Assembly: GCA_016713245.1 (NCBI GenBank)
Contig: JADJPM010000001.1
Coordinates: 1,550,001-1,614,000 of the forward strand
Source: Verrucomicrobiaceae bacterium
GTDB taxonomy: Bacteria; Verrucomicrobiota; Verrucomicrobiia; Verrucomicrobiales; Verrucomicrobiaceae
Reading direction: 5' to 3'
Length of the DNA: 64,000 bases
Shown here: positions 49,693 through 57,872 of the stretch, in pieces
How the letters are laid out: each line of letters starts with the position of its first letter
How positions within the stretch are numbered: the stretch's first letter is position 1
Made by a program: the position numbers and the translations under genes
The notes under the pieces: generated by a model
Databases searched by the model: none
The model's input: only the letters and a program-made list of their open reading frames with translations
Told to the model about the DNA's origin: nothing

Positions 49693-50445
49693 ATGAAAAC
49701 CCTTCTTTTCCTCCTTCTCGCCATGAATGCCGCCGCGGTCGAAATCATCGCTCATCGCGGCTTTTCGGCGAAGGCTCCGGAAAACACGATTGAGGCCTTT
49801 GAGCTGGCCTGGAAGAGCGGCGCGGATGCTTGTGAACTCGACATCCATCTCACGGCGGATGGCGAAGTGGTCGTCATTCACGACAAGGATACCAAACGCA
49901 CCTTCCCCGGCGAAAACAAGGTCATCGCCCAAACGAAGCTCGCGGAGCTTTCCGACCTTCCGACGCTCACCGAGGCACTCGCCACGATGCCGGCAGATCG
50001 CGGACGCTTCGTCATCGAGATCAAAACCGGCGCGGAGATTGTTCCGGCGCTGGTGAAGGTGCTGGTGAAGGTGCTGGAGCCGCTGAAACCGCGAGCGAAG
50101 CAGATCGCCATCATCAGTTTTCAGCGGGAGGCCTGCATCGCCGCGAAGAAGGCGTTGCCATGGATTCCGGTGCTTCAGCTTTCCGGCAGCAAGGACAAGA
50201 AGACCAAGCAGCCTATCGATCTCACCGAGGTCATTGCCAAAGCCAAAGCCGATGGACTCGACGGCCTCGATCTCGGTGCCGATTGGGCTTGGAGCGAGGC
50301 CATGGTGGCCCAAATCCACGCCGCAGGCCTCACCGCCGTCGTTTACACGATCAACAAGCCTGCGGACGTAGCCCGCTATGCCAAACTCGGCCTCGATGGC
50401 ATCACCACAGATGATCCAGTGATGGCGAAGAAGGCGCTGGAGTAG
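49693..50445 (+). CDS. Glycerophosphodiester phosphodiesterase, exported
   Basis: A 250-residue protein with a signal peptide (about 1-15) and one GDPD TIM-barrel domain. Metal and catalytic residues are in IIAHRGFSAKAPENTIEAF (HRG, E), ACELDIHLTADGEVVVIHD (E-x-D and the second catalytic His), VIEIKTGAEI and the C-terminal GLTAVVYTINKPADVARY (the usual V-x-W segment appears as VYTIN). Such enzymes split glycerophosphodiesters to glycerol 3-phosphate and an alcohol, scavenging carbon and phosphate. The gene is followed directly by a long palindrome. Confidence 0.9.
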   Translation: MKTLLFLLLAMNAAAVEIIAHRGFSAKAPENTIEAFELAWKSGADACELDIHLTADGEVVVIHDKDTKRTFPGENKVIAQTKLAELSDLPTLTEALATMPADRGRFVIEIKTGAEIVPALVKVLVKVLEPLKPRAKQIAIISFQREACIAAKKALPWIPVLQLSGSKDKKTKQPIDLTEVIAKAKADGLDGLDLGADWAWSEAMVAQIHAAGLTAVVYTINKPADVARYAKLGLDGITTDDPVMAKKALE

Positions 50446-50447
50446 CC

Positions 50448-50506
50448 GTAGTCCGCGAGCCCTCTCGCGGCTTCGCGTCTGCACCGCGAGAGGACTCGCG
50501 GACTAC
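50448..50506. repeat. Long palindrome between the GDPD and RDD genes
   Basis: 23-base arms (50448-50470 and 50484-50506; core GTAGTCCGCGAG and CTCGCGGACTAC) pair with one mismatch around a 13-base loop. It shares the GTAGTCC/GGACTAC ends with the in-frame repeat at 29216. No T-run; may serve both convergent genes as a stem-loop. Confidence 0.8.
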
Positions 50507-50517
50507 TATGGGCGGCT

Positions 50518-50841
50518 TTACTGCGGCGGCTGGCCGTTCACGACCTGCGTGCCCGCGATAAGATCATGGATGCAGCGGCGGTCCTCACGGAAGATGAAGC
50601 AAACGTTCACGAGAGAGAATAAGGGGCCGAGGACGGGAATCATACCGATGACGGCCGGCACCACACCACGCAGCAGAATGGTTTTTACTCCCCCCGGATT
50701 TTGACCTTCAGGATAGGTAACAATGCGGATGCCCAGCAAACGCTTCCCAATGGATTGACCACGAGTCGCCAGCATCACAAGCTGAAAAATTCCAAGCGCG
50801 AGGATGAGCAACCCGCTGAGAGCGGCCAAGTAAACATTCAT
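50518..50841 (-). CDS. RDD-family membrane segment (second half of a split GYF/RDD protein)
   Basis: A 107-residue frame from the ATG at 50841 carries the later part of an RDD domain: a membrane helix (LSGLLILALGIFQLVMLATR), the family landmark GQSIGKRLLGIRIV, a second helix, and the end segment FREDRRCIHDLIAGTQVV. The first RDD helix is in the adjoining frame of the 50864 gene. Removing one T from the TTTT run near 50867 would join both into one 230-residue protein. As it stands, either a frameshifted gene, a sequencing slip, or two coupled pieces. Confidence 0.65.
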   Translation of the reverse strand: MNVYLAALSGLLILALGIFQLVMLATRGQSIGKRLLGIRIVTYPEGQNPGGVKTILLRGVVPAVIGMIPVLGPLFSLVNVCFIFREDRRCIHDLIAGTQVVNGQPPQ

Positions 50842-50863
50842 CTCGGATGCACATCTCCGTTGT

Positions 50864-51220
50864 CTAAAAGCACCGCTGCAGCACCAGAGGCAATGCACAA
50901 AGACCAAAGATGATACCCCCCTCAATGAAGGCGGATAGCCACCGATACCATCTTCCAGCCAAATCCATGTTCCCCACGGCTCCCGGAGCCCTCAGCACAT
51001 TCGAAGACGGTGCCGCGTAGGGATTGATGCTGGCGGTGCCGGAAGGCGGCGGAACGAAGACCGGGGAGCGGAATTTCGATCCGAGCGGCTGCCATTCGGC
51101 CATGCCATCGGTCCAGCAAAGATCGCCAGAGGAAAGCTCGCCTGTGGCAAGGCGACCGGTGATTTCTTCTTCGGACATCTGCCCGAGCTGGGCTCCATTT
51201 TTGGCAACGTGGTAATTCAT
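50864..51220 (-). CDS. GYF_2-type domain with first RDD helix (first half of a split protein)
   Basis: A 118-residue frame. The N-terminal domain (about 1-55) is a GYF_2 module: MNYHVAKNGAQLGQMSEEEI, then GELSSGDLCWTDGMAEWQPL. A Pro-rich linker (SPVFVPPPSGTASINPYAAP) leads to LAGRWYRWLSAFIEGGIIFG, the first hydrophobic helix of an RDD domain. It stops at 50864, immediately before the RDD continuation in another frame. GYF_2-linker-RDD is a common membrane protein architecture, supporting the split-gene interpretation. Confidence 0.65.
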   Translation of the reverse strand: MNYHVAKNGAQLGQMSEEEITGRLATGELSSGDLCWTDGMAEWQPLGSKFRSPVFVPPPSGTASINPYAAPSSNVLRAPGAVGNMDLAGRWYRWLSAFIEGGIIFGLCALPLVLQRCF

Positions 51221-51275
51221 GGCGCGGGGCTTCTACAGAGAAGACTCGCAGGCAGCAATCAGAAAACCTTAGACA

Positions 51276-51310
51276 CAAAAAATCCGGCGGACCTGAGCGA
51301 TCCGCCGGAT
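51276..51310 (-). terminator. Rho-independent terminator of secDF
   Basis: Perfect 10-bp arms ATCCGGCGGA/TCCGCCGGAT (51282-51291, 51301-51310) with a nine-base loop; the minus strand continues with a T-run of about six. It lies 26 bases past the secDF stop. Confidence 0.85.
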
Positions 51311-51336
51311 GAGGGATGGGAACTGTCGAATGGCTG

Positions 51337-53781
51337 TTACACCTTCGCGCCAGCGGCCTGGGCGGCGGCGATGGCCTGCTCGGCCTTCATCTGCTCGATT
51401 TGGGCGTCGAGCACCTGACGCTTGAGGCTGGTGCCGGTCTTCTTCGCATACCAGAGCACGAGCGGGGAGGCGATGAAGATGGAGGAGTAGGTGCCGAGCA
51501 GCACGCCGATGGTGATCGGCAGGGCGAATTCGAGCATGGCGGGATTGCCAAGGAAGAGCAGCACGACCATCGGAGCGAGGGCAGTGGGGCCGGTGAGGAG
51601 CGTGCGGGAGAGGGTTTTGCAGATAGCTTCGTTCATCGTCTCACGCAGGGAGCCGCCCACACCACGCTGAATCTCCTCACGGATACGGTCGAACACGACG
51701 ATGGTGTCGTTGATCGAGTAACCGGCGATGGTGAGCAAGGCACCGACGTGGATGATGCTCAGCTCTTGACCAAAGAGGACGACGAGACCCGGCACCATGA
51801 GCACGTCATGGAAGAGCGCCACGCTGGCACCGAGGGCGAAGGCGAACTCGAAGCGGAACATGAGGTAAACGAAGATGGCGACGAGGGCGAGAGCCATGGC
51901 CCAGAGGGAGGAAACCATCGCTTCATCTCCGATGACCGCACCCACGGTGGCGATGCTGGTGCCGGAGACGGTGCCATCCTTGGTCCACTTGGCCTTGATG
52001 GCCTCGTCGATGACGGGTGCGCTGTCTTTTTCCGTGCGGATGGAGATGTTCGTGGCTCCGGTGGCCGGATCAGCCTTGCGCTGGATGTAGTAGGTGCCGA
52101 TGTCGGCTCCTTTTGGCTTTTCCTGAGTGACGGGCTGCCTGAGCGGCTTGATCACGGCGTCGAAATCGGTGTCGGCAAGGGTTTTACCGGGGGCGAGAAC
52201 GACGTCCACACGGCCACCGCCACGGAAGTCGATGCCGAGGCTGGACTTGCCGTTGTAAATGAGGGTGCCGAAAGAGATCGCGGTGACGACGAGCGAGGCG
52301 ATGATGAAGGCGGGAGCCTTGGAAAGGATGTCGAAGACCTTGTCCGGGATGATGCGGGTGGTGTGGATCTTGGTGAGGATATTCTTGTCCACCACCCACA
52401 TGAAGATCACGCGGGTGACGATGAGGGCACCGATCATCGAGGAGAGCAGACCGATCATCAGCGTGACGGCAAAGCCCTTCACGAGACCGCCGGAGATGGC
52501 GAAGAGGATGACGGCGGAGATGAGCGTGGTGATGTTCGAGTCAGCGATGGCGGAGAAAGCCTTCTCGTAGGCAGCTTCGAGAGCGCCGGCGAGCGTCTTG
52601 CCCGCCTCCATTTCCTCTCGCAGGCGCTCAAAGATGAGCACGTTGGCATCCACGGCCATGCCGATGGTGAGCACGAGACCAGCGATGCCGGGCATGGTGA
52701 GCGTGAAACGGAACAGCGCCATCGCACCGAAGAGAATGCACATATTCACCACGAGGCCGATGATGGCCACAAGACCGGCGAGGCGGTAGATGAAGACCAT
52801 GAACAAGGTCGTGAGCGCCAAGGCGGCGATGCCCACCCACTTGCCCTGATCGATGGAGGACTGGCCATAGGCGCTGGAGACGGTGGCTTCCGATTGGATT
52901 GCCATCGGGTTCTCCAGTGGATTGTTCAGCAGCGTGGAAAGAGTGAAAGCCTCTTCTTGGTCGAAGTCACCCGTGATGCTGGCGTTGCCGCCGTATTTCT
53001 TCTCGCGAAGCACCGGGGCGGAGATGACCACGCCGTCCACGATGATGGCCATCCGGCGGCCTTGATTGACCTCGGCAGTGGCATCGAAGAGATTGGTGCC
53101 CTCGCTGTTCATCTTAAGCAGCACGGTCCAGCCTTCGGCATCGAAGGTGGCACCGGCGCGGTCCACATGCTTGCCTTCAAATTCAGCGCGGCGCTTCACC
53201 ACCAGGTCTGGTTGGGGGATTTCTTTGCCGGCCTTGTCCTTGCGGGGCTTCTGGGGAAGAAGCTCGAAGGAAGGATCACGCACGCCGCTGGCCTGGGCGG
53301 CCTTCAACTCGTCTTCCTTCTGCTGGTAGCCGGAATCCGGGTGCGTCATACGAAACTCCAGGTGAGCCACCTGCTGGATCTTTTTGCGGATGCCGTCGAT
53401 TTCCTCCGGCTTCACACCGGGCATCTGGATGACGATGCGGGTGTCTCCCTGCGGCTGGAGGGTGATGTCCTTGTTGCTATCGGGATTGAGGCGCTTTTCG
53501 ATGATGCCGATGGCCTGCTGCACGGAGGCGGAGGTGACAGGCTTGGGCGTGCCGTCATCGGATTTGCCGGGCATTAACTCGACAATGAACTCGCTGCCGC
53601 CCTGAAGGTCGATGCCGAAGGAAAGGCCCACGGTGTTGATCGTGAGCAGGGAGGAGGCCGCCGTGAGGGCGATGAGCAGCGTGCCGACGAGGCGCTTGGT
53701 CTTGTGGACGGCGGTGCCGACATAGATCAGCAGCATCAGTAGCAGGGTGGCTCCGATAAGGAAGGTAGCGTAGGCGTTCAT
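51337..53781 (-). CDS. secDF: Protein translocase SecDF (fused)
   Basis: An 814-residue RND-type accessory to the Sec channel that uses proton motive force to pull proteins out. SecD part (about 1-490): first membrane helix, VGLSFGIDLQGGSEFIVEL, a large periplasmic P1 domain with GDTRIVIQMPGVKPEEIDGI, then five helices with LTIGMAVDANVLIFERLREE. SecF part (about 500-814): GKSSLGIDFRGGGRVDVVL, a second periplasmic domain, and IAGYSINDTIVVFDRIREEI. Twelve helices in all and D-x-D/N-type polar residues in helix 4. The fusion is normal for some phyla. It is followed by a terminator and preceded by yajC. Confidence 0.95.
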   Translation of the reverse strand: MNAYATFLIGATLLLMLLIYVGTAVHKTKRLVGTLLIALTAASSLLTINTVGLSFGIDLQGGSEFIVELMPGKSDDGTPKPVTSASVQQAIGIIEKRLNPDSNKDITLQPQGDTRIVIQMPGVKPEEIDGIRKKIQQVAHLEFRMTHPDSGYQQKEDELKAAQASGVRDPSFELLPQKPRKDKAGKEIPQPDLVVKRRAEFEGKHVDRAGATFDAEGWTVLLKMNSEGTNLFDATAEVNQGRRMAIIVDGVVISAPVLREKKYGGNASITGDFDQEEAFTLSTLLNNPLENPMAIQSEATVSSAYGQSSIDQGKWVGIAALALTTLFMVFIYRLAGLVAIIGLVVNMCILFGAMALFRFTLTMPGIAGLVLTIGMAVDANVLIFERLREEMEAGKTLAGALEAAYEKAFSAIADSNITTLISAVILFAISGGLVKGFAVTLMIGLLSSMIGALIVTRVIFMWVVDKNILTKIHTTRIIPDKVFDILSKAPAFIIASLVVTAISFGTLIYNGKSSLGIDFRGGGRVDVVLAPGKTLADTDFDAVIKPLRQPVTQEKPKGADIGTYYIQRKADPATGATNISIRTEKDSAPVIDEAIKAKWTKDGTVSGTSIATVGAVIGDEAMVSSLWAMALALVAIFVYLMFRFEFAFALGASVALFHDVLMVPGLVVLFGQELSIIHVGALLTIAGYSINDTIVVFDRIREEIQRGVGGSLRETMNEAICKTLSRTLLTGPTALAPMVVLLFLGNPAMLEFALPITIGVLLGTYSSIFIASPLVLWYAKKTGTSLKRQVLDAQIEQMKAEQAIAAAQAAGAKV

Positions 53782-53820
53782 GGTTGGGGAAAGCTAAAAA
53801 GGGAACTGGAGAGGCCAGGG

Positions 53821-54165
53821 TTAGGCTGCCTCGGCTTCGACGACATCGGACTTTTTCGTCACGACGGCGATCTTGGTGCGCTCGTATTCGATCTTCACGT
53901 TGTCGGCCACTTTGACCATCGCGGTGCGCTCCTTGAGGCTGGTGATGATGCCGTGCTCACCGCCTTCCATGATGACATGGTCGCCCACTTTGGCGCTGGC
54001 GATGAGGGCCTGGTGCTCCTTCATGCGCTTCTGCTGCGGACGGATGGCGATGAAGTACATCATGACGATCATGATGACGAACATCCACAGCGGATTGCCG
54101 AGACCGGCGGGCGGAGCACCTGCGGCTTGCGCCAGCACGAGGGCATGAGAGAGCGGGGAGATCAT
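53821..54165 (-). CDS. yajC: Preprotein translocase subunit YajC
   Basis: A 114-residue protein. One membrane helix (about 24-44; LWMFVIMIVMMYFIAIRPQQ) is followed by the family's cytosolic domain with KRMKEHQALIASAKVGDHVI and GGEHGIITSLKERTAMVKVA. YajC binds SecDF. Its start ATG overlaps the tgt stop (ATGA, 54162-54165). The tgt-yajC-secDF order is the classic one and argues for coordinated expression. Confidence 0.94.
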   Translation of the reverse strand: MISPLSHALVLAQAAGAPPAGLGNPLWMFVIMIVMMYFIAIRPQQKRMKEHQALIASAKVGDHVIMEGGEHGIITSLKERTAMVKVADNVKIEYERTKIAVVTKKSDVVEAEAA

Positions 54166-55307
54166 GAGTCGGTATCGGGGGACGGAGTGTTTTTGTAGCG
54201 GGCGACCACCTCCGCCCGGAACTCGGCGAAACAACCCTGTTCGATCGCTTGACGTGCCCTGGACGTGAGGGACGCGTAGAAATGCAGGTTATGAAGAGAA
54301 ATCAACCGCAAACCCATGATCTCCTGAGCCATCACAAGGTGCCGGATGTAGGCCCGTGAGAAGCCCTGGCAAAGCGGGTGCGTATCCTCGGCGATAGGGC
54401 GGAAATCGCGGGCGTAGCAGGCATTTCGCAGGTTCATCATCCCGTCGTGGGTGAAGGCGGTGCCGTTCCGGGCCAGCCTTGTGGGCAAAACGCAGTCAAA
54501 CATGTCGATGCCGCGGGCGATGAGTTCGATGACCTGCGGCGGTGTGCCGAGACCCATCGCGTAGCGGGCTTGGTTCGCGGGCAGAAGCGGCGTCACCCAT
54601 TCGGCGATGCGCATCATGTCCTCCTCCGGCTCGCCGACGCTCAGACCGCCGATGGCGTAACCATCAAAACCCATCGCGACGAGTTCGCGGGCGGATTTTT
54701 TGCGCAAATCCTCATACACACTGCCCTGCACGATGCCAAAGTGCTGCTGCGGCCCACCGCCGGTCTGCGGCCGGTTTTGATCAATCCACTCGCGGCAGCG
54801 CTTCGCCCACCTCAGCGTCAAATCGAGGCTTTTGGAGGCTTCTTTGGCCTCGCAGGGATAGGGCGTGCATTCGTCAAAAAGCATCGCGATGTCCGATCCG
54901 AGCGTCGCCTGGATCTCCATCGAGGTTTCCGGCCCGATGAACATCGGCGTGCCATCGAGGTGGTTTTGGAAGTGAACGCCCTCCTCTTTGATTTTGCGCA
55001 GTTTCGCCAGCGAGAAGACCTGGAAGCCGCCGCTGTCTGTCAAAATGGGCCGGTCCCAGTTCGAGAAGGCATGCAGGCCGCCGGCCTCCTTCATGATTTC
55101 CATGCCGGGCCGCACGAAGAGGTGGTAGGTGTTGCCGAGGATGATCTGCGAATTCAGCGCTTTCAGCTCCTGCGGATGCACGGCCTTCACGGTGCCCTGC
55201 GTGCCCACCGGCATGAAAACCGGCGTCTCCACCACGCCATGCGGTGTCGTCAAACGACCGCGACGGGCGAGAGACGAGGAATCGGTGGCGAGAAGTTCAA
55301 ACGGCAT
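54162..55307 (-). CDS. tgt: tRNA-guanine transglycosylase with altered zinc site
   Basis: Exchanges guanine-34 of certain tRNAs for preQ1 in queuosine synthesis. The 381-residue protein has LTDSGGFQVFSLAKLRKIKE (catalytic Asp region), GIVQGSVYEDLRKKSARELV, GYAIGGLSVGEPEEDMMRI and the second catalytic Asp in DCVLPTRLARNGTAF. In the zinc motif, normally C-x-C-x2-C-x25-H, the first two Cys appear as Asp and His: EDTHPLCQGFSRAYIRHL, with the third Cys and the final His (ISLHNLHFY) kept. The ATG at 55307 is used. The unusual metal site is discussed in the findings. Confidence 0.92.
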   Translation of the reverse strand: MPFELLATDSSSLARRGRLTTPHGVVETPVFMPVGTQGTVKAVHPQELKALNSQIILGNTYHLFVRPGMEIMKEAGGLHAFSNWDRPILTDSGGFQVFSLAKLRKIKEEGVHFQNHLDGTPMFIGPETSMEIQATLGSDIAMLFDECTPYPCEAKEASKSLDLTLRWAKRCREWIDQNRPQTGGGPQQHFGIVQGSVYEDLRKKSARELVAMGFDGYAIGGLSVGEPEEDMMRIAEWVTPLLPANQARYAMGLGTPPQVIELIARGIDMFDCVLPTRLARNGTAFTHDGMMNLRNACYARDFRPIAEDTHPLCQGFSRAYIRHLVMAQEIMGLRLISLHNLHFYASLTSRARQAIEQGCFAEFRAEVVARYKNTPSPDTDS

Positions 55308-55423
55308 GCGGCAGCCCAAAAAAGGGCGCGGAGTCTCGCCGATGCGGCGGAAAGAGCAAGTGGCTCGCCAACCGCCTTGATCCAAGGCTTGCCTGTGCGG
55401 AGGTGAAAGCGTATTCTAGGAGG

Positions 55424-55621
55424 ATGAAAGCTACCGTGGAACAACGCTTGGGCCTCGTCGAAGAGTCGCTCGCCGAAATGAGGCACGCGCTTTTCGGTGG
55501 AACCTCCGTCAAAAAAGACTGGCGGGCTGCGGCTGGAAAGCTGCGTGACACAGCCTTTGCCCGTGAGGTGGACCGCCTCGGGAGGGAGTATCGCCAGAGG
55601 CAAAATCAGCAGGAAGGTTGA
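55424..55621 (+). CDS. Small antitoxin-like protein
   Basis: A 65-residue, highly charged helical protein (EQRLGLVEESLAEMRHALF, REVDRLGREYRQRQNQQEG). It has no recognisable DNA-binding domain by eye, but its place directly before a PIN-domain gene, with the two sharing TGATG at 55619-55623, is typical of a VapB-type antitoxin. The N-terminal extension of the open frame is not protein-like, so the ATG at 55424 is taken as the start. Confidence 0.6.
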   Translation: MKATVEQRLGLVEESLAEMRHALFGGTSVKKDWRAAAGKLRDTAFAREVDRLGREYRQRQNQQEG

Positions 55622-56046
55622 TGGTCATGCTTGTGCTGGACACTGACCATTTGACTGCCTTGGGCTACCGGAATGCCCTCGGGCAGCGACTACTGGATCG
55701 GCTGGCGGAATCAGGTCAGGAGGTAGCTACCACGGTGGTGAACGTCGATGAGCAGCTCAGTGGCCTGCTGGCAGCTCTCCACGCCAAACACGATCCTGAC
55801 GAACAAATCCAACCTTACGCCGAGCTGGTGGAACGTATCGAGTTCCTAGCCGCCTTTCTGGTGCTGCCCTGGGATGCGGATAGCGCGAGAATTCTCCGCG
55901 ACCTGAAGGCGAAACGAGTCCGAGTCGGCACCATGGACCTGAAGGTTGCTTCCATTTCGCTCGCCCATGATGTGAGCTTGCTCACCCGCAACGCGGTCGA
56001 TTTCGCCAAGGTGCCTGACCTGCGATTTGAAAACTGGCTCGACTGA
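55621..56046 (+). CDS. PIN-domain toxin, VapC-like
   Basis: A 141-residue PIN-domain protein, presumably a magnesium-dependent RNase. Conserved acids are visible: Asp in MLVLDTDHLTALG, Glu in NVDEQLSG, and the C-terminal pair in GTMDLKVASISLAHDVSLLT and NAVDFAKVPDLRFENWL, the usual ending of VapC proteins. It overlaps the small upstream gene by one base (TGATG). A second start at 55627 is possible. The target RNA is unknown. Confidence 0.82.
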   Translation: MVMLVLDTDHLTALGYRNALGQRLLDRLAESGQEVATTVVNVDEQLSGLLAALHAKHDPDEQIQPYAELVERIEFLAAFLVLPWDADSARILRDLKAKRVRVGTMDLKVASISLAHDVSLLTRNAVDFAKVPDLRFENWLD

Positions 56047-56057
56047 GTGGCGGAGGC

Positions 56058-56888
56058 TTACTTCACCGTGTAACGCAGCACCTTCGCCAGTGTGGCACGC
56101 ATGTCTTTGCGGTCGACGATCATGTCCACGAGGCCGTGCTGGAGCATGAACTCGGCGGTCTGGAAGCCGGGGGGAAGGTCGGCGTGAGTGGTTTCCTTCA
56201 CCACACGGGGGCCGGCGAAGCCGATCATGCACTTCGGCTCGGCGATGATGAGGTCGCCGAGGGTCGCGAAGCTTGCGGTGACGCCGCCGGTGGTCGGATG
56301 GGTGAGGACGGAGATGTAGGGCAGGCGTGCCTCAGCATGGCGGGCGAGGGCGCCGCTGGTTTTTGCCATCTGCATGAGGCTGAGGATGCCCTCGTGCATG
56401 CGGGCGCCGCCGGAGGCGGAGAAGACGATCACGGGCTTTCGCTCCGCGGTGGCCGCCTCGATGGCTCGGGTGATTTTTTCACCGACGACGCTGCCCATGG
56501 AGGCCCCGAGGAAGCGGAAATCCATGACCGCAAGCAGGACGGGAATCGTCTCGATTTGGGCCCGGCCGGTCACAACGGCCTCGCCGAGGCCGGTTTTGCC
56601 CTGGTAGGCCTTCACTTTGTCGAGGTAGCCTTTGAAGCCGAGGGCGTTCACGCTGTCGAGCTTGGCATCCATCTCCTGGAAGCTGCCCTCGTCCACGAGG
56701 CTGGCGAGACGCTCGCCGCTGCTGATGGTGAAATGGTAGCCGCAGTGGTTGCAGACGCGGAGGTTTTTGGTGAGGGCATCCTCGAAGAGGCTCTCGTTGC
56801 ACGAGGGGCACTTTGTCCAAAGGCCCTCCGGCATGTCCTTCTTCTTCTCGCCGAGTTCATCGACGCTGCGTTTTTTGAAAAATCCCAT
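56058..56888 (-). CDS. accD: Acetyl-CoA carboxylase carboxyltransferase subunit beta
   Basis: Transfers the carboxyl group from biotin to acetyl-CoA in fatty acid synthesis. The 276-residue protein begins with a C4 zinc ribbon (CPSCNESLFEDALTKNLRVC then NHC), and has the crotonase-like core: GEAVVTGRAQIETIPVLLAV, MGSVVGEKITRAIE, IVFSASGGARMHEGILSLMQ and VLTHPTTGGVTASFATLGDL. The ATG at 56888 agrees with the family start (MGFFKK). The other subunits are not in the window. It converges with the toxin gene. Confidence 0.95.
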   Translation of the reverse strand: MGFFKKRSVDELGEKKKDMPEGLWTKCPSCNESLFEDALTKNLRVCNHCGYHFTISSGERLASLVDEGSFQEMDAKLDSVNALGFKGYLDKVKAYQGKTGLGEAVVTGRAQIETIPVLLAVMDFRFLGASMGSVVGEKITRAIEAATAERKPVIVFSASGGARMHEGILSLMQMAKTSGALARHAEARLPYISVLTHPTTGGVTASFATLGDLIIAEPKCMIGFAGPRVVKETTHADLPPGFQTAEFMLQHGLVDMIVDRKDMRATLAKVLRYTVK

Positions 56889-57043
56889 GGTGTAGTGTTT
56901 GGCGTTCAGACGCATCCGACGGTGGCAGACCAGACCTGAGCGGCTCTCCCCGAAATGGCACTCGCGGGATCGACAAAGCGGGGTAAAACCGCTCTGCCAG
57001 CACACAGGACCGGACCAGCCTGAGCCGGGCGCGGAGGGCGATG

Positions 57044-57862
57044 CTAGCCGCGTGCCACGGTGATGACCACCACTTTTTCAGCCCCGCCACCTTTCTTGAG
57101 CACGCGGGCGCATTCACTGGTGGTGCTGCCGGTGGTCAAAACATCATCCACGAGGAGAATGTTCCGCCCGTGAAGGTCGGGCGGCCGGGGTAGATGCCAC
57201 TGCCACCAGCAGGGTGGACGCAGCCGAAAGGCCCCGCGGAGGTTTTCCTGCCGCTGACGGCGGTTGAGGTTGGCCTGCTTCACGGTGGGGAGGATGCGCT
57301 CCAGCACCTGAACGGCCGGGATGCCGGTGAACTGCCCCAGTCGCACGCAAAGCTCCCAGCTTTGATTGAATTCGCGGTCGGATTCCCGCTCGGGATGCAG
57401 CGGCACCGGGACGAGCAGCCATTCGCTGAGTTTTTCGGCCCGCAGCCGCTCCTCGTCGAGCACCCGGCGCAGGAGGACGGCAAGCGAAGACCGCAGATGC
57501 AGTCGGCGGCCATATTTGAACCGGTGGATCAGCTCCCGCACCGGCCCGCGAGCCGTGCAGGCGGCCACCGCGAAGTCGAACTCTAGCTTTTGGCCCTCAC
57601 AGTTCGAGCAGCGGAAGGCATTCGTGAACGCCCCGTCATACATTTCTCCGCACTTTGAGCAATACGGCGGCACCTGCGGCTCGATCTCTTCCAGGCAGGT
57701 TTGGCAGAGCCAATTCACCTCCTCATGCCGCTCCGCCAACCGCTCCAGCGGTTTCGTGCAGGCCACGCACACCGGCGGAAAGACCAGTTCCTCCGCCGCC
57801 CGCATCAGCGGCCGCACCAGCCGCCACAGGGCAGAATGGGGTGGCGGGCCGGGGTAGGACAT
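57044..57862 (-). CDS. ComF-family phosphoribosyltransferase-like protein
   Basis: A 272-residue protein with the ComF layout: N-terminal double zinc ribbon (FPPVCVACTKPLERLA, LCQTC; then YCSKCGEMYDG, RCSNC), a middle HRFKYGRRLHLRSSLAVLL, and the PRTase motif NILLVDDVLTTGSTTSECAR near the C-terminus, with NRRQRQENLRGAF before it. ComF proteins are used in natural transformation in several bacteria; in others the role is unclear. No other competence gene is in the window. It lies 10 bases upstream of the response-regulator stop on the same strand side. Confidence 0.88.
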   Translation of the reverse strand: MSYPGPPPHSALWRLVRPLMRAAEELVFPPVCVACTKPLERLAERHEEVNWLCQTCLEEIEPQVPPYCSKCGEMYDGAFTNAFRCSNCEGQKLEFDFAVAACTARGPVRELIHRFKYGRRLHLRSSLAVLLRRVLDEERLRAEKLSEWLLVPVPLHPERESDREFNQSWELCVRLGQFTGIPAVQVLERILPTVKQANLNRRQRQENLRGAFRLRPPCWWQWHLPRPPDLHGRNILLVDDVLTTGSTTSECARVLKKGGGAEKVVVITVARG

Positions 57863-57872
57863 GGCTCAAAGT

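Noticed and set aside
51316..53577. 753-residue plus-strand open frame
   Set aside because: Shadow of secDF; His/Asp/Gly-rich and without motifs.
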